From Rufibacter sp. DG15C (GTDB taxonomy: Bacteria > Bacteroidota > Bacteroidia > Cytophagales > Hymenobacteraceae): DNA of 64,000 nucleotides. The first letter of the stretch is position 1. Each line of letters begins with the position of its first letter. The DNA is taken from positions 2,356,001 to 2,420,000 of the forward strand of contig NZ_CP010776.1 in assembly GCF_001577755.1 (NCBI RefSeq), read 5' to 3'. Under the pieces are notes generated by a model. It had not been told where the DNA came from. It worked only from the letters and a program-made list of their open reading frames with translations, and searched no databases. The position numbers were made by a program, and so were the translations under genes. Shown one piece after another: positions 25,593 through 33,472 of the stretch.

Positions 25593-27920
25593 TTACCTAG
25601 TGTGCAGTAATTTCATGGTCTCAATGCCTTGCGCCGTCTGCAGTTTAAGGATGTAGAGGCCCGAAGGCAGATGATTCGCTTTCACCTCAACAGCAGTAGA
25701 AACTCCACCGGCAGCGTTTCCTTTTGTAGGGTCTGCTACCTGCTCTCCTTTGTTATTGTACAAGGCCAAGGTGTAGTCTCCTGCGGTGGGCAAAGTGAAC
25801 AGCACGGTGGTGGTTCCTTGGAAAGGATTAGGATACGCCTTGAGCATTTTATGACTGTGCTCTGGTAATAAATTGGTAGTCACCGTGGCAGCCGCGTTGC
25901 CGTCTGTCACTAAAAAACCAATTGCTTTCCAGGCGGTGGTGGAAACATCTGTGGCAATGATGACCGTCTCTCCCGTGTAGCTGTCCTTGGTGCTGCTGGT
26001 ATAGTTGTACAATCCTCTCAATAGAGGAATGGTAGGGCTAAAGGAAATATTACTGATAGCAGACTCTCTGTATAGGATGTCACCGCCATTTTCATGCGAG
26101 GTAAAGATGACCTGCATTTTATTTGCGGCCTCATTCAGGATGAGCATAGGCCGGGTGCCTTCAAACTCAGTCACTTCATACGCATTATCCCAAATCCCAG
26201 TAGGTCTCCGGACAAGAAGCGCTAGCTTTGTATAGCCCGGCGACTCATAGCTAGTCTTAACCGCGCAATACAAAGTACCATCGCTGGCAATTTTCATGTT
26301 CAGGTGGTCATCAGCGAAGCCAGTGCCCACTTTCAAGGCAGACTGGGAGGCAGGTTTTTCATCTACAGACCAGGTGTTGGGGTCGTCCCCGTCATTATGT
26401 GTCTTAAAGCCAAAAAAGTCTGCACTCTGGTTGCTCCACAGTACCCCAATCTTGCCTTGGGTAGGCAGGGCGATAATGCTACAAATGTCATCATTGACTA
26501 TGCCAGTCTGTATAACAATAGGTGCACTAAAAGTAGTATAAGGACTATCACTCCAGAGGACGTTGACCGCTCCGGGGGTGTCATAGGCTATCCACAGCCT
26601 TCCGGTGCCGTCCCGGTCCAGCGTGGCAGTTTCGGCATCTGGTCCTAAGGTAAGAGATGTTCTAGTGGTTCTGGCGCTCCAAAGTTTGTAGTTGGCAGAT
26701 GTGGGCACATATTCCAGAGATACCAGGTAAGAAGTGCTGCTGCCTCTATATAGGAGTACATGCACTACATTGTCCACTACCTTACAGTCTGCTCTGGAAG
26801 AGGTGCCGCCATACACAGATAACATCTTGGTCCAAGTAGTGCCGTCTAGCCTCCAAAGGAAGGTTCCATCTGCCGTAGGCAGCACCGTCCAGAACTTGCC
26901 CGCATACTGCCATACCTTAGATTGAGGTTTGTCTGCGGTGTTAATGGAAATGGGCATGGGGCTGAGGTTAGTCACTGAACTGAACCCGGTCCCGCTGCTT
27001 AAGGCTTCAAGGGTGTAAGTCTGCCCTGAAGTATAACCAGTGGCAATTAGGTTGTTGGATGAGTCTATAATGCCAGTGGCAGAAGATTTTAAGTTTAGAC
27101 GCAGCGTCCCTACTCCGCTAAGGTTGATGGAGATGTCATATTGCGTCTTCTTAGTCCCTACAGCAGTTACACTAGCAATGGTAGCTGTCGCGCTACCACT
27201 TACAGTAAAAGTGAAATCATCTGCAGTGACACCCGTAACAGCTTCAGAGAAAGTGGCTCTAAAGATAGCGGTGCCCGGAGAGGTGACAGTTGAGGCGGTA
27301 GGCGCCTGCCTATTGATGCTTACTACTGCTGGTGGCGTGACATCTGTGCCTGGCCCAATCAGTTCCAAGTCAAAGGCCATGTCAGAGGTATTGGCCTTCT
27401 GTTGATGGACCTCAACCGCTACCACATTGGTGCCCACTACAAACGCAGATGCTGGAATGGCAAAGTTGATAATGTTGGTTCCATTGCCGCTAGAGCTAAT
27501 GGAGGCAAGGGTGTTATAGGCGATAGTGCCGGTGGGCATGTTGTAGCGTAGAACCTCTGCGCCATTCACATACACCACCACGCCATCATCCATTTTAATG
27601 TTGGCTGAGTAGGAGCTTTGGGAGGATAGGTCTGGGATATTGACTGTTTTTCTAAAGTAGGTGGTAATGTACTTGGGGCTGGTGGTGGGCCCATAATTGA
27701 TGGTGGTTACTGCATCATCTATGCCGTAGCCAAATTTGCCCAACCCAGATTTCCATGCGGTAGTCTCAGTAAACGAGGGGTCTTTCCAAGAAGTGCCTTG
27801 GTTTGACCCGTTGTCCAGATACGACCAGGTAGAACCAAATGGTATAAAGACATTTTGGGCATTTACTGAAAATACAAAGAGCACAGAAAGTGCAAATAAG
27901 AGAGTTGAAATTTTTTTCAT
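25593..27920 (-). CDS. Large secreted T9SS beta-propeller protein with Ig-like and carbohydrate-binding-like parts
   Basis: 775 residues from ATG 27920, where a clear signal peptide starts (KKISTLLFALSVLFVFSVNAQ); an upstream in-frame start at 27941 adds seven non-signal residues. The N-terminal part (about 20-190) looks like a galactose-binding/lectin module (NIKMDDGVVVYVNGAEVLRY). Next comes a bacterial Ig-like repeat (APTASTVTSPGTAIFRATFS). About residues 320-680 form a propeller-like region with repeats such as FLWRLDGTTWTKM and GRLWIAYD. The C-terminus is a T9SS type A sorting domain (LKAYPNPFQGTTTVLFTLP). Residues 330-775 are paralogous to the gene at 31923-33335. Target not known, probably a surface polysaccharide by context. 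Confidence 0.85.
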   Translation of the reverse strand: MKKISTLLFALSVLFVFSVNAQNVFIPFGSTWSYLDNGSNQGTSWKDPSFTETTAWKSGLGKFGYGIDDAVTTINYGPTTSPKYITTYFRKTVNIPDLSSQSSYSANIKMDDGVVVYVNGAEVLRYNMPTGTIAYNTLASISSSGNGTNIINFAIPASAFVVGTNVVAVEVHQQKANTSDMAFDLELIGPGTDVTPPAVVSINRQAPTASTVTSPGTAIFRATFSEAVTGVTADDFTFTVSGSATATIASVTAVGTKKTQYDISINLSGVGTLRLNLKSSATGIIDSSNNLIATGYTSGQTYTLEALSSGTGFSSVTNLSPMPISINTADKPQSKVWQYAGKFWTVLPTADGTFLWRLDGTTWTKMLSVYGGTSSRADCKVVDNVVHVLLYRGSSTSYLVSLEYVPTSANYKLWSARTTRTSLTLGPDAETATLDRDGTGRLWIAYDTPGAVNVLWSDSPYTTFSAPIVIQTGIVNDDICSIIALPTQGKIGVLWSNQSADFFGFKTHNDGDDPNTWSVDEKPASQSALKVGTGFADDHLNMKIASDGTLYCAVKTSYESPGYTKLALLVRRPTGIWDNAYEVTEFEGTRPMLILNEAANKMQVIFTSHENGGDILYRESAISNISFSPTIPLLRGLYNYTSSTKDSYTGETVIIATDVSTTAWKAIGFLVTDGNAAATVTTNLLPEHSHKMLKAYPNPFQGTTTVLFTLPTAGDYTLALYNNKGEQVADPTKGNAAGGVSTAVEVKANHLPSGLYILKLQTAQGIETMKLLHTR

Positions 27921-28502
27921 GCCACAAACACTAATAATCAAACAGATGATCTGGCAGTAGGTGCAGTAGAATAGAAGGCCGGGGCAGCCTGGATAAGCAT
28001 GTACCTAAAGCAGAAGCTTTCTTTGCAGTTACATGAAGTCAGCGGGCAAATAAGATTATCTGCGGCTGGCGCTGGAGGGCAATATGCAAGGGTGCTCCGC
28101 ATGTTTTCAGACGTTCATAGCACCACATGAACGTAACTGTGAGAGGTGTTAAGGCATTAGACGCCTAAAGGTTCTGGTTGATTGGCCTATTCAGAAGTGT
28201 ATGTTACTTTTTCAATAACTGAATAGTGAGAATATAAGATGCTATACGCGGGCCAAAAGTGAATGTTTGCGTTTTAATACGGATAATCTCAAAATCTAGA
28301 ATATAGCAAACCCTCTCTGGAAATAGGTTGGATGACGATTTGGTGGAGGTAGTTCGTCTACCAGCTATTCTAAGTGAAAGACCAATCCCTTAATAAAGAG
28401 ACCTGCACAGATGACGAATAGCCTACAGCCACTTCCATCTAACATTATCTAAGATATTATTTCAATCAGTAGCCACATCCTCTACTATAAGAGGTCTCCT
28501 TT

Positions 28503-28534
28503 CAAATCTAATACTCTGATTGAAGCTCTACCAA
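28503..28534 (-). promoter_or_regulatory. Candidate promoter for the minus-strand EPS run
   Basis: On the minus strand: TTG (28534-28532), 21 bp, then TAGATTTG (28510-28503). This fits the Bacteroidota/Flavobacterium pattern TTG-N17-23-TAnnTTTG. Start would be near 28496, giving a leader of about 570 nt before the propeller gene. Confidence 0.5.
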
Positions 28535-28890
28535 TCTATAAACGCGCCTTATCCAAAAAATGAGCCTTAGAACAGTGTGTTCAATTATCAAGAATAAATA
28601 CTTCTAAACTGACACGGATTAATGCAATATGTAGCATTAGTGTATTGGTTAATAGCTAGTTAGAATATAACAATCTATGTTTTATTGAATGAGGGCGTTT
28701 CTTTGACTAAAAGATTATAGTCTCTTGCTATACTGAAGAATCAAGTATAGTGGATGTTTGATATAAGTGATTGATATACAGATAGTTGAAATATTTAGTT
28801 GTGTACTTTTCTAACAAAGTGTAGAAGGGAATAAAGAACTTTAGCTTTTTTTTATAACAATTTGATACAATATGGTAATAATGGAGGGTC

Positions 28891-28924
28891 TTTGAAAAAT
28901 GTATTAATATTGTTATTAACTTTG
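28891..28924 (+). promoter_or_regulatory. Candidate promoter for the first polysaccharide lyase
   Basis: TTTG (28891-28894), 22 bp, then TAACTTTG (28917-28924). Fits TTG-N17-23-TAnnTTTG. Leader to the ATG at 29221 would be about 290 nt. Confidence 0.55.
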
Positions 28925-29220
28925 CAACTACGGAATTGGTAATAAGGAGGTTACAAGATTCTGAAAGATAAAATGAGAATTTACAAAAGGTAAAAATACA
29001 ATTCACGCAAAACGGTACCAGATGGTGTTTCTGGTTTTAGTGCAGAAAGAGAAAAGGAAGAAGTTTAACCAAACAGTCGTCTATGAGGCACTTTTAGAAG
29101 GAAGTAGTAAGGTCAGTTTTAGCTGACTGATATTTAAACGCTTAAGCCGCCTAATTATTACACGGGGCTTGAGAACTAAGCCAAACCTTTTACAAAATCC
29201 CTTTATTAATTTTTTTCAAC

Positions 29221-30528
29221 ATGAAGTTTAACACCAAATATATCGTATTGCCATTGCTAGTAGGTTTCATCTCTGCCTCTTGTGAAAAAGATGAACTAGA
29301 AGAAATGAACCCAACCGCAGAAGTAGCTTCTACTTCTAACCTTTCAACCAACTTGATTTTTGAGGAAACTATGGAAGGTACGTCTCCTTTCTCTACTGCT
29401 CATGGTAGAGAAATTGGAACTTGGGATTATGCCTTTCAAATTGTAAATACTCCAGTATGGAGAGGTACTAAAGCAGCCCGCTTTGAGATCAGAAAGGATC
29501 AGCCGTTGGTGAATGATGGTAAAAGATCTGAATTCACTATTGTAAAGGGTGCTGAAGGTGATATCACCAAGAATACCTGGTACTCTTTCGCTGCTTATTT
29601 CCCTTCTAAAGGATATGAGTACGACACGGAGCGTGAGATCATTAACCAGTGGTACCAGAGCGGAAGCCCTTCTACTTCATTGAGAACGGACAAAGATAGA
29701 ATCACTTTTGAAGTAGGAAACACGCCAGAAACACGCGTAGTACATGATCTAGGTGCCATCAAGAAAGACACTTGGACTGAGTTTGTGTTCCACTTCATTC
29801 ACTCATATGGTTCTGACGGACTTGTTGAGATCTGGATGAACGGTGTGAAAGTGAAGACTTTGACTGGTGGTAACATGTACAATGACGTATTGCCTAAGTG
29901 GAAAATTGGTTTGTATAAGTCTGCTTTCAAATATGATGAGACAATCGTGACCAACCGCGTGATCTATTTTGACAACGTAAAAGTAGGTAACGCAAACGCC
30001 ACCTTCGCTGACATGAGCTCTGGTACTGGTTCAGGAACTACTGCTACTACCACAACTGGTACAACTACTACTACAGGCGGTACAACTACAACAGGTGGAA
30101 CGACTACAACTGGTGGCACGACCACAACCACGACGACTACTCCTACTACCACAACTTCAACAGACGTTCAGAAGGTTGTTAGCTTCACCTTGGTAAATGC
30201 CACTACAGACAAAGACATCATGACTATCCCTAATGGTGGCGTGATTGACCTAAGTGTTGTTGGTACAAACAGATTCAACATCAGAGCCAACACGGCCAAA
30301 GCCGGTGGTGTAGTGAAATTTGTAATGTCAGGTGCTAAGAGCGAAACCAGATTGGATGACGCAGTTCCTTACGCTTTGTTTGGTGACAACAGAGCAGGTG
30401 ACTACTACTCTTGGACTGCTGCAACAGGTTCTTATACCTTGACTGGTAGCACGTACACTGGTACTAAGAGCAGCCTTGGATCTTTAACAGCTCCTGCGTA
30501 CACCATCAACTTCAAAATTCAGAACTAA
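29221..30528 (+). CDS. Surface polysaccharide lyase lipoprotein with Thr/Gly-rich linker
   Basis: 435 residues. Lipoprotein signal ending FISASC with Cys22. Residues 45-265 match the Polysacc_lyase (heparin lyase I-like, jelly-roll) family: LIFEETMEG, GKRSEFTIV, REIINQWYQ, WTEFVFHFIHSYGSDGLVEIW and a WKIGLYKSAF segment with the conserved Lys and Tyr. Next is a Thr/Gly-rich linker (30019-30170) with GGTTTT repeats, then a C-terminal beta module of about 110 residues of unknown kind. Expected to cut glycosidic bonds by beta-elimination next to a uronic acid. Codon use is rich in GGT/GCT/ACT, like highly expressed genes nearby, so expression may be high. Followed by a strong terminator. Confidence 0.85.
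   Translation: MKFNTKYIVLPLLVGFISASCEKDELEEMNPTAEVASTSNLSTNLIFEETMEGTSPFSTAHGREIGTWDYAFQIVNTPVWRGTKAARFEIRKDQPLVNDGKRSEFTIVKGAEGDITKNTWYSFAAYFPSKGYEYDTEREIINQWYQSGSPSTSLRTDKDRITFEVGNTPETRVVHDLGAIKKDTWTEFVFHFIHSYGSDGLVEIWMNGVKVKTLTGGNMYNDVLPKWKIGLYKSAFKYDETIVTNRVIYFDNVKVGNANATFADMSSGTGSGTTATTTTGTTTTTGGTTTTGGTTTTGGTTTTTTTTPTTTTSTDVQKVVSFTLVNATTDKDIMTIPNGGVIDLSVVGTNRFNIRANTAKAGGVVKFVMSGAKSETRLDDAVPYALFGDNRAGDYYSWTAATGSYTLTGSTYTGTKSSLGSLTAPAYTINFKIQN
30019..30170 (+). repeat. Low-complexity Thr/Gly coding repeat
   Basis: Imperfect 18-bp coding units encode GGTTTT three to four times, followed by a Thr/Pro run. Synonymous codons differ between units, so DNA slippage is probably weak. Forms a flexible linker between the lyase and C-terminal module. 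Confidence 0.75.
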
Positions 30529-30585
30529 GAACCTGGCCAAATGCCAACCTTAACCTGACTAGTAATAACAGATACTAAACCCTTT

Positions 30586-30618
30586 AAAAAGGAGCAGCCA
30601 CCTAGCTGCTCCTTTTTT
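30586..30618 (+). terminator. Rho-independent terminator after the first lyase
   Basis: Stem AAGGAGCAGC/GCTGCTCCTT with loop CACCTA and a following run of six T. 58 bp after the stop. Confidence 0.88.
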
Positions 30619-30676
30619 GTTTGTACAAGCTTGAGATGATTATGGAATTGATGCTAAACAAAGATGAGAGGAGAAG

Positions 30677-30714
30677 CGTTTTTGGCCTGTTTTCCAGAAA
30701 ACAGGCCAAAAACG
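30677..30714. repeat. Palindromic intergenic element, copy 10
   Basis: Perfect 38-bp palindrome: CGTTTTTGGCCTGTTTTCC followed by its exact complement. It lies downstream of the terminator of the first lyase gene. Confidence 0.92.
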
Positions 30715-30909
30715 GAAGAAAATTCTACATAGCTCAAGTATGAAATCACTTATGCTTCTGCCCAACTTCGGGCTAAATAATAGTAGAGGAAACCTTCAGT
30801 AAATTAATATCACAAAGGTGGCCATACTTGCGTAGAAGGTTGAATAGTAACAGCTAAGGAATTTGCTTCGCGCAATTTCGGCTACTTTCCATGCGGCACC
30901 TCTCTTTAC

Positions 30910-31794
30910 ATGATTATGGTTCTATATTCTAATGGTTTGCTTTTGCTGCAGATGCTGTTGGCGGTTTCGTGCGCAGGTAAAAAAGGAGAAAAGTCTACGG
31001 CTCTAGATACTCACCCAATCTCTGTAACCAAGTCATCAGCCAATTCCAATCTCCTGTTTGAAGAAACCTTTGAAAATGACGCACCATTTTCTGCCGCCCA
31101 CGGCAAAGAAATAGGAGACTGGGACTACGCCTTGCAATATGTCACCTCGCCGGTGTTCAAAGGCAGAAAAGCAGCCCGGTTTGAGATAAGAGCTGACCAG
31201 GCTTTGGTGAAAGACGGCAAACGCGCCGAAGTCACCATTGTAGGGCCGGTCACTTCTAAGGAGCGCTGGTATTCTTTTGCGGTGTATTTTCCGTCAGATG
31301 GGTTTGCCAAAGACACGGTGCGTGAAATCATTTCGCAGTGGTACCAGCGCGCCGACCAGCATTTAGGGGAGAAGTCTTCTAGTCCTGCCACAGCCCTACG
31401 CGTGAATAAGGACAGGTTTGTGTTAGATACCGGGTTCAATGCAAACTTGGTCTCTGACGGCGTAACCCCCGAAAGTAAAAAGAAACTGGACCTAGGCGAA
31501 GTAACCAAAGACACCTGGCATGAGTTTGTCTTTCATTTTGTGCATTCCTTCCATGAAGACGGACTCATTGAGGTATGGCACAACGGAAACAAAATTCTCA
31601 CACATGCTGCCGGCAACATGTACAACAATGCGGTGATGCCCAAATGGAAGCTCGGATTGTACAAAGCGGCCTTTAAAAACGGGACTTCGGCCGTGACCAA
31701 CCGGGTGGTGTACTTTGACAACATTAAAGTGGGTAATGAGCACGCCACCTACGCAGAAATGGCGCCCAGCGCCGAAACCACGGCCCAAAAGTAA
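30910..31794 (+). CDS. Second polysaccharide lyase lipoprotein (paralogue)
   Basis: 294 residues. Lipoprotein signal with Cys21 in LLAVSC; ATG at 30916 is an alternative start. It shares the order of blocks with the lyase at 29221: NLLFEETFENDAPFSAAHGKEIGDWDY, FKGRKAARFEI, REIISQWYQ, FVFHFVHSFHEDGLIEVW, WKLGLYKAAF and TNRVVYFDNIKVGN. It lacks the Thr/Gly linker and C-terminal module. Heparin lyase I-like fold, probable uronate-containing substrate. Codon use is more GC-rich than in the first copy, so the duplicates have diverged in expression or history. Confidence 0.85.
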   Translation: MIMVLYSNGLLLLQMLLAVSCAGKKGEKSTALDTHPISVTKSSANSNLLFEETFENDAPFSAAHGKEIGDWDYALQYVTSPVFKGRKAARFEIRADQALVKDGKRAEVTIVGPVTSKERWYSFAVYFPSDGFAKDTVREIISQWYQRADQHLGEKSSSPATALRVNKDRFVLDTGFNANLVSDGVTPESKKKLDLGEVTKDTWHEFVFHFVHSFHEDGLIEVWHNGNKILTHAAGNMYNNAVMPKWKLGLYKAAFKNGTSAVTNRVVYFDNIKVGNEHATYAEMAPSAETTAQK

Positions 31795-31819
31795 TCCCAC
31801 TATCTGGCCATGAACCTGT

Positions 31820-31857
31820 CGTTTTTAGCCTGTTTTCCAGAAATAAGGCCAAAAACG
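31820..31857. repeat. Palindromic intergenic element, copy 11, overlapping a second hairpin
   Basis: CGTTTTTAGCCTGTTTTCC left arm, AAGGCCAAAAACG right arm. Its last six bases (31852-31857) are also the start of the neighbouring hairpin's left arm. Confidence 0.85.
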
Positions 31858-31896
31858 AAGTCGCCAGCTAGTGTAGGTAGCTGGCGACTTCGTTTT
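31852..31896. terminator. Long perfect hairpin between lyase and propeller genes
   Basis: 19-bp arms 31852-31870 and 31878-31896 (GTCGCCAGCTA/TAGCTGGCGAC core) are perfectly complementary around a 7-nt loop. A-rich left end and T-rich right end make it a likely bidirectional terminator between convergent genes. Confidence 0.85.
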
Positions 31897-31922
31897 AGAT
31901 AATCTATTGTCTGAGCAGCTTT

Positions 31923-33335
31923 TTACTTCTCAAGCAATACTTTAATATGCTGCATGCCCGTGCTGGTTTTAAGGCGAGCTATGTAAAGGCCACTGGCTAA
32001 ACTTGAGCCGTTGAAGGTAACCTTGTTTTGTTTGCCTTTAATGGCGCTGCCTTGTACAAATGAGGTTACTTGTAAACCCTTGCTGTCATAGATGCCAATA
32101 GAATAGTCGCTGTCCTCTGGCAAAGAGAAGGCTATGGTGCACATCATATTGAATGGGTTTGGGTAGGCTTTTAGGGTAGAACCAAGGGCGTCTACCGTTA
32201 ATACTCCTACCGCCTGCAAGTTGAGGGAAGATACGTTGGTGGCAATCACGATAGACTCTGGTGCATTGGGATTGTTCTTGGCTGTAGAAGCATAGTTATA
32301 AGGCCCGGCAAGCAAGGTGCGCGGCGAGTCAAACAAGATGTTAATGGTAGAGGACTCTCGTTGTAAGATGTCGCCGCCGCCTTCATCAGCGGTATAGATT
32401 ACTTTCAGCTTGTCCTGTGCTTCGTTTAAGATGACAATGGGCCGGGTGCCGGTGCCAGATACTTTGTACATTTCATCCCAAGTGCCATATGGTCTACGTA
32501 CCAGCAAGGCTATTTTGGTGTAACCGGCGGTTTCAAAGGAAGTTTTGACGGCGGCATACAAAGTGCCGTCACTGGCGGCCGTCATGTTTAAATGGTCATC
32601 TGCCATGCCGGCGCCAACATCCATGGCTGACTGGTTGGCCGGAATCTCGTCCTCTGACCATGTGTTGGGGTCAGCGTTGTCATCGTGTAACTTAAAACCG
32701 AAGCGCTTGGTGGCAATGTTAGACCAGAGTACGCCTATTTTATTTATACCGGGTAGCGCAATGACACCAGATAGATCATCGGTGCTGGTGTTGTTAGCCA
32801 AGGTAATGGGGGCGCTCCAGGTAGAGTAGGGGGCATCGCTCCATTGGGCATAGATTTCTTTACTGCCGTCATAGGCTATCCACATTCTGCCTTTGCTGTC
32901 AATGTCCAGGGTGGCCACTTCCACATTAGGATCCAGGTTCAATACCACCCTAGACGGACGTTGTGACCAGAGTTGATAGGTGTTGTCCTTGGCAGAATAC
33001 TCTAATGACATCAGATAAGACATATTGGTCTCCCTGAATAAAAGGATGTGCGCAATGTTGCCCACCACTTTGCAATCTGCCTTGGCATAATCCCCAGGAA
33101 GCAGCAGTTGTAGTTTGGTCCAGGCGGTACCATCCAGGCGCCAGAGGTGGGTACCAACGGCATCTGGTAGAATGCTCCAGTATTTTCCTTCATAAAACCA
33201 CACTTTTGACTGTGGCTTATCACCGGTGTTGGTAGCAACGCCAACGGGTTGTAGTACTTTAAAGGAGGAAAGTTGCGCCGTTAAAGGCAGAGATAAAAAG
33301 ATAGAAAATATGAACAGGAGCGTAAATTTTCTCAT
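31923..33335 (-). CDS. Secreted T9SS beta-propeller protein, shorter paralogue
   Basis: 470 residues with a signal peptide (FLSLPLTAQ end). The propeller-like part (residues about 35-370) has the same repeat phrases as the protein at 25593-27920: GTHLWRLDGTAWTKL, CKVVGNIAHILLFR, GRMWIAYDGS, and DDHLNMTAASDGTLYAAVKTS. It ends in a T9SS type A sorting domain (LKAYPNPFNMMCTIAFSLP). It lacks the N-terminal lectin-like and Ig-like modules of the larger protein. Convergent with the second lyase. Function inferred only as a surface or secreted binding/processing protein linked to the EPS locus. Confidence 0.85.
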   Translation of the reverse strand: MRKFTLLFIFSIFLSLPLTAQLSSFKVLQPVGVATNTGDKPQSKVWFYEGKYWSILPDAVGTHLWRLDGTAWTKLQLLLPGDYAKADCKVVGNIAHILLFRETNMSYLMSLEYSAKDNTYQLWSQRPSRVVLNLDPNVEVATLDIDSKGRMWIAYDGSKEIYAQWSDAPYSTWSAPITLANNTSTDDLSGVIALPGINKIGVLWSNIATKRFGFKLHDDNADPNTWSEDEIPANQSAMDVGAGMADDHLNMTAASDGTLYAAVKTSFETAGYTKIALLVRRPYGTWDEMYKVSGTGTRPIVILNEAQDKLKVIYTADEGGGDILQRESSTINILFDSPRTLLAGPYNYASTAKNNPNAPESIVIATNVSSLNLQAVGVLTVDALGSTLKAYPNPFNMMCTIAFSLPEDSDYSIGIYDSKGLQVTSFVQGSAIKGKQNKVTFNGSSLASGLYIARLKTSTGMQHIKVLLEK

Positions 33336-33472
33336 GGTTCTTTGTTTTAGGACGCTATAGGGTGAGGGAATGGTAAGGCAACAGTAGCTAAACAGAGAAC
33401 TCTTACTGGCTTTACGTAGGTAAAAGCCAGGCTACTGTGACGGGAAGAATATTGAATTCATATATATACGTA

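Larger units (their letters stand above)
27921..29220. other. 1.3-kb AT-rich gap between divergent T9SS-propeller and lyase genes
   Basis: No gene is supported here. A 92-residue minus-strand frame at 28728-29006 has Bacteroidota-unlike composition and no family features. The gap is markedly AT-rich compared with the flanking genes and holds two candidate promoters pointing outward (28503-28534 minus, 28891-28924 plus). Both would give long leaders (about 570 and 290 nt). It is probably regulatory DNA for the EPS locus. Confidence 0.65.
30529..30909. other. 381-bp gap between the two lyase genes
   Basis: It holds the terminator of the first lyase, palindromic copy 10 and then about 190 bp of upstream sequence of the second lyase. 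No convincing TAnnTTTG box was seen there. No gene supported. Confidence 0.7.

Noticed and set aside
28728-29006. 92-residue minus-strand reading frame in the AT-rich gap
   Set aside because: Composition looks random for this genome, no family features; it also crosses the plus-strand promoter candidate.
30019-30170. Possible CRISPR-like or tandem DNA repeat
   Set aside because: It is coding low complexity inside the lyase gene; units differ at synonymous positions and have no spacers.
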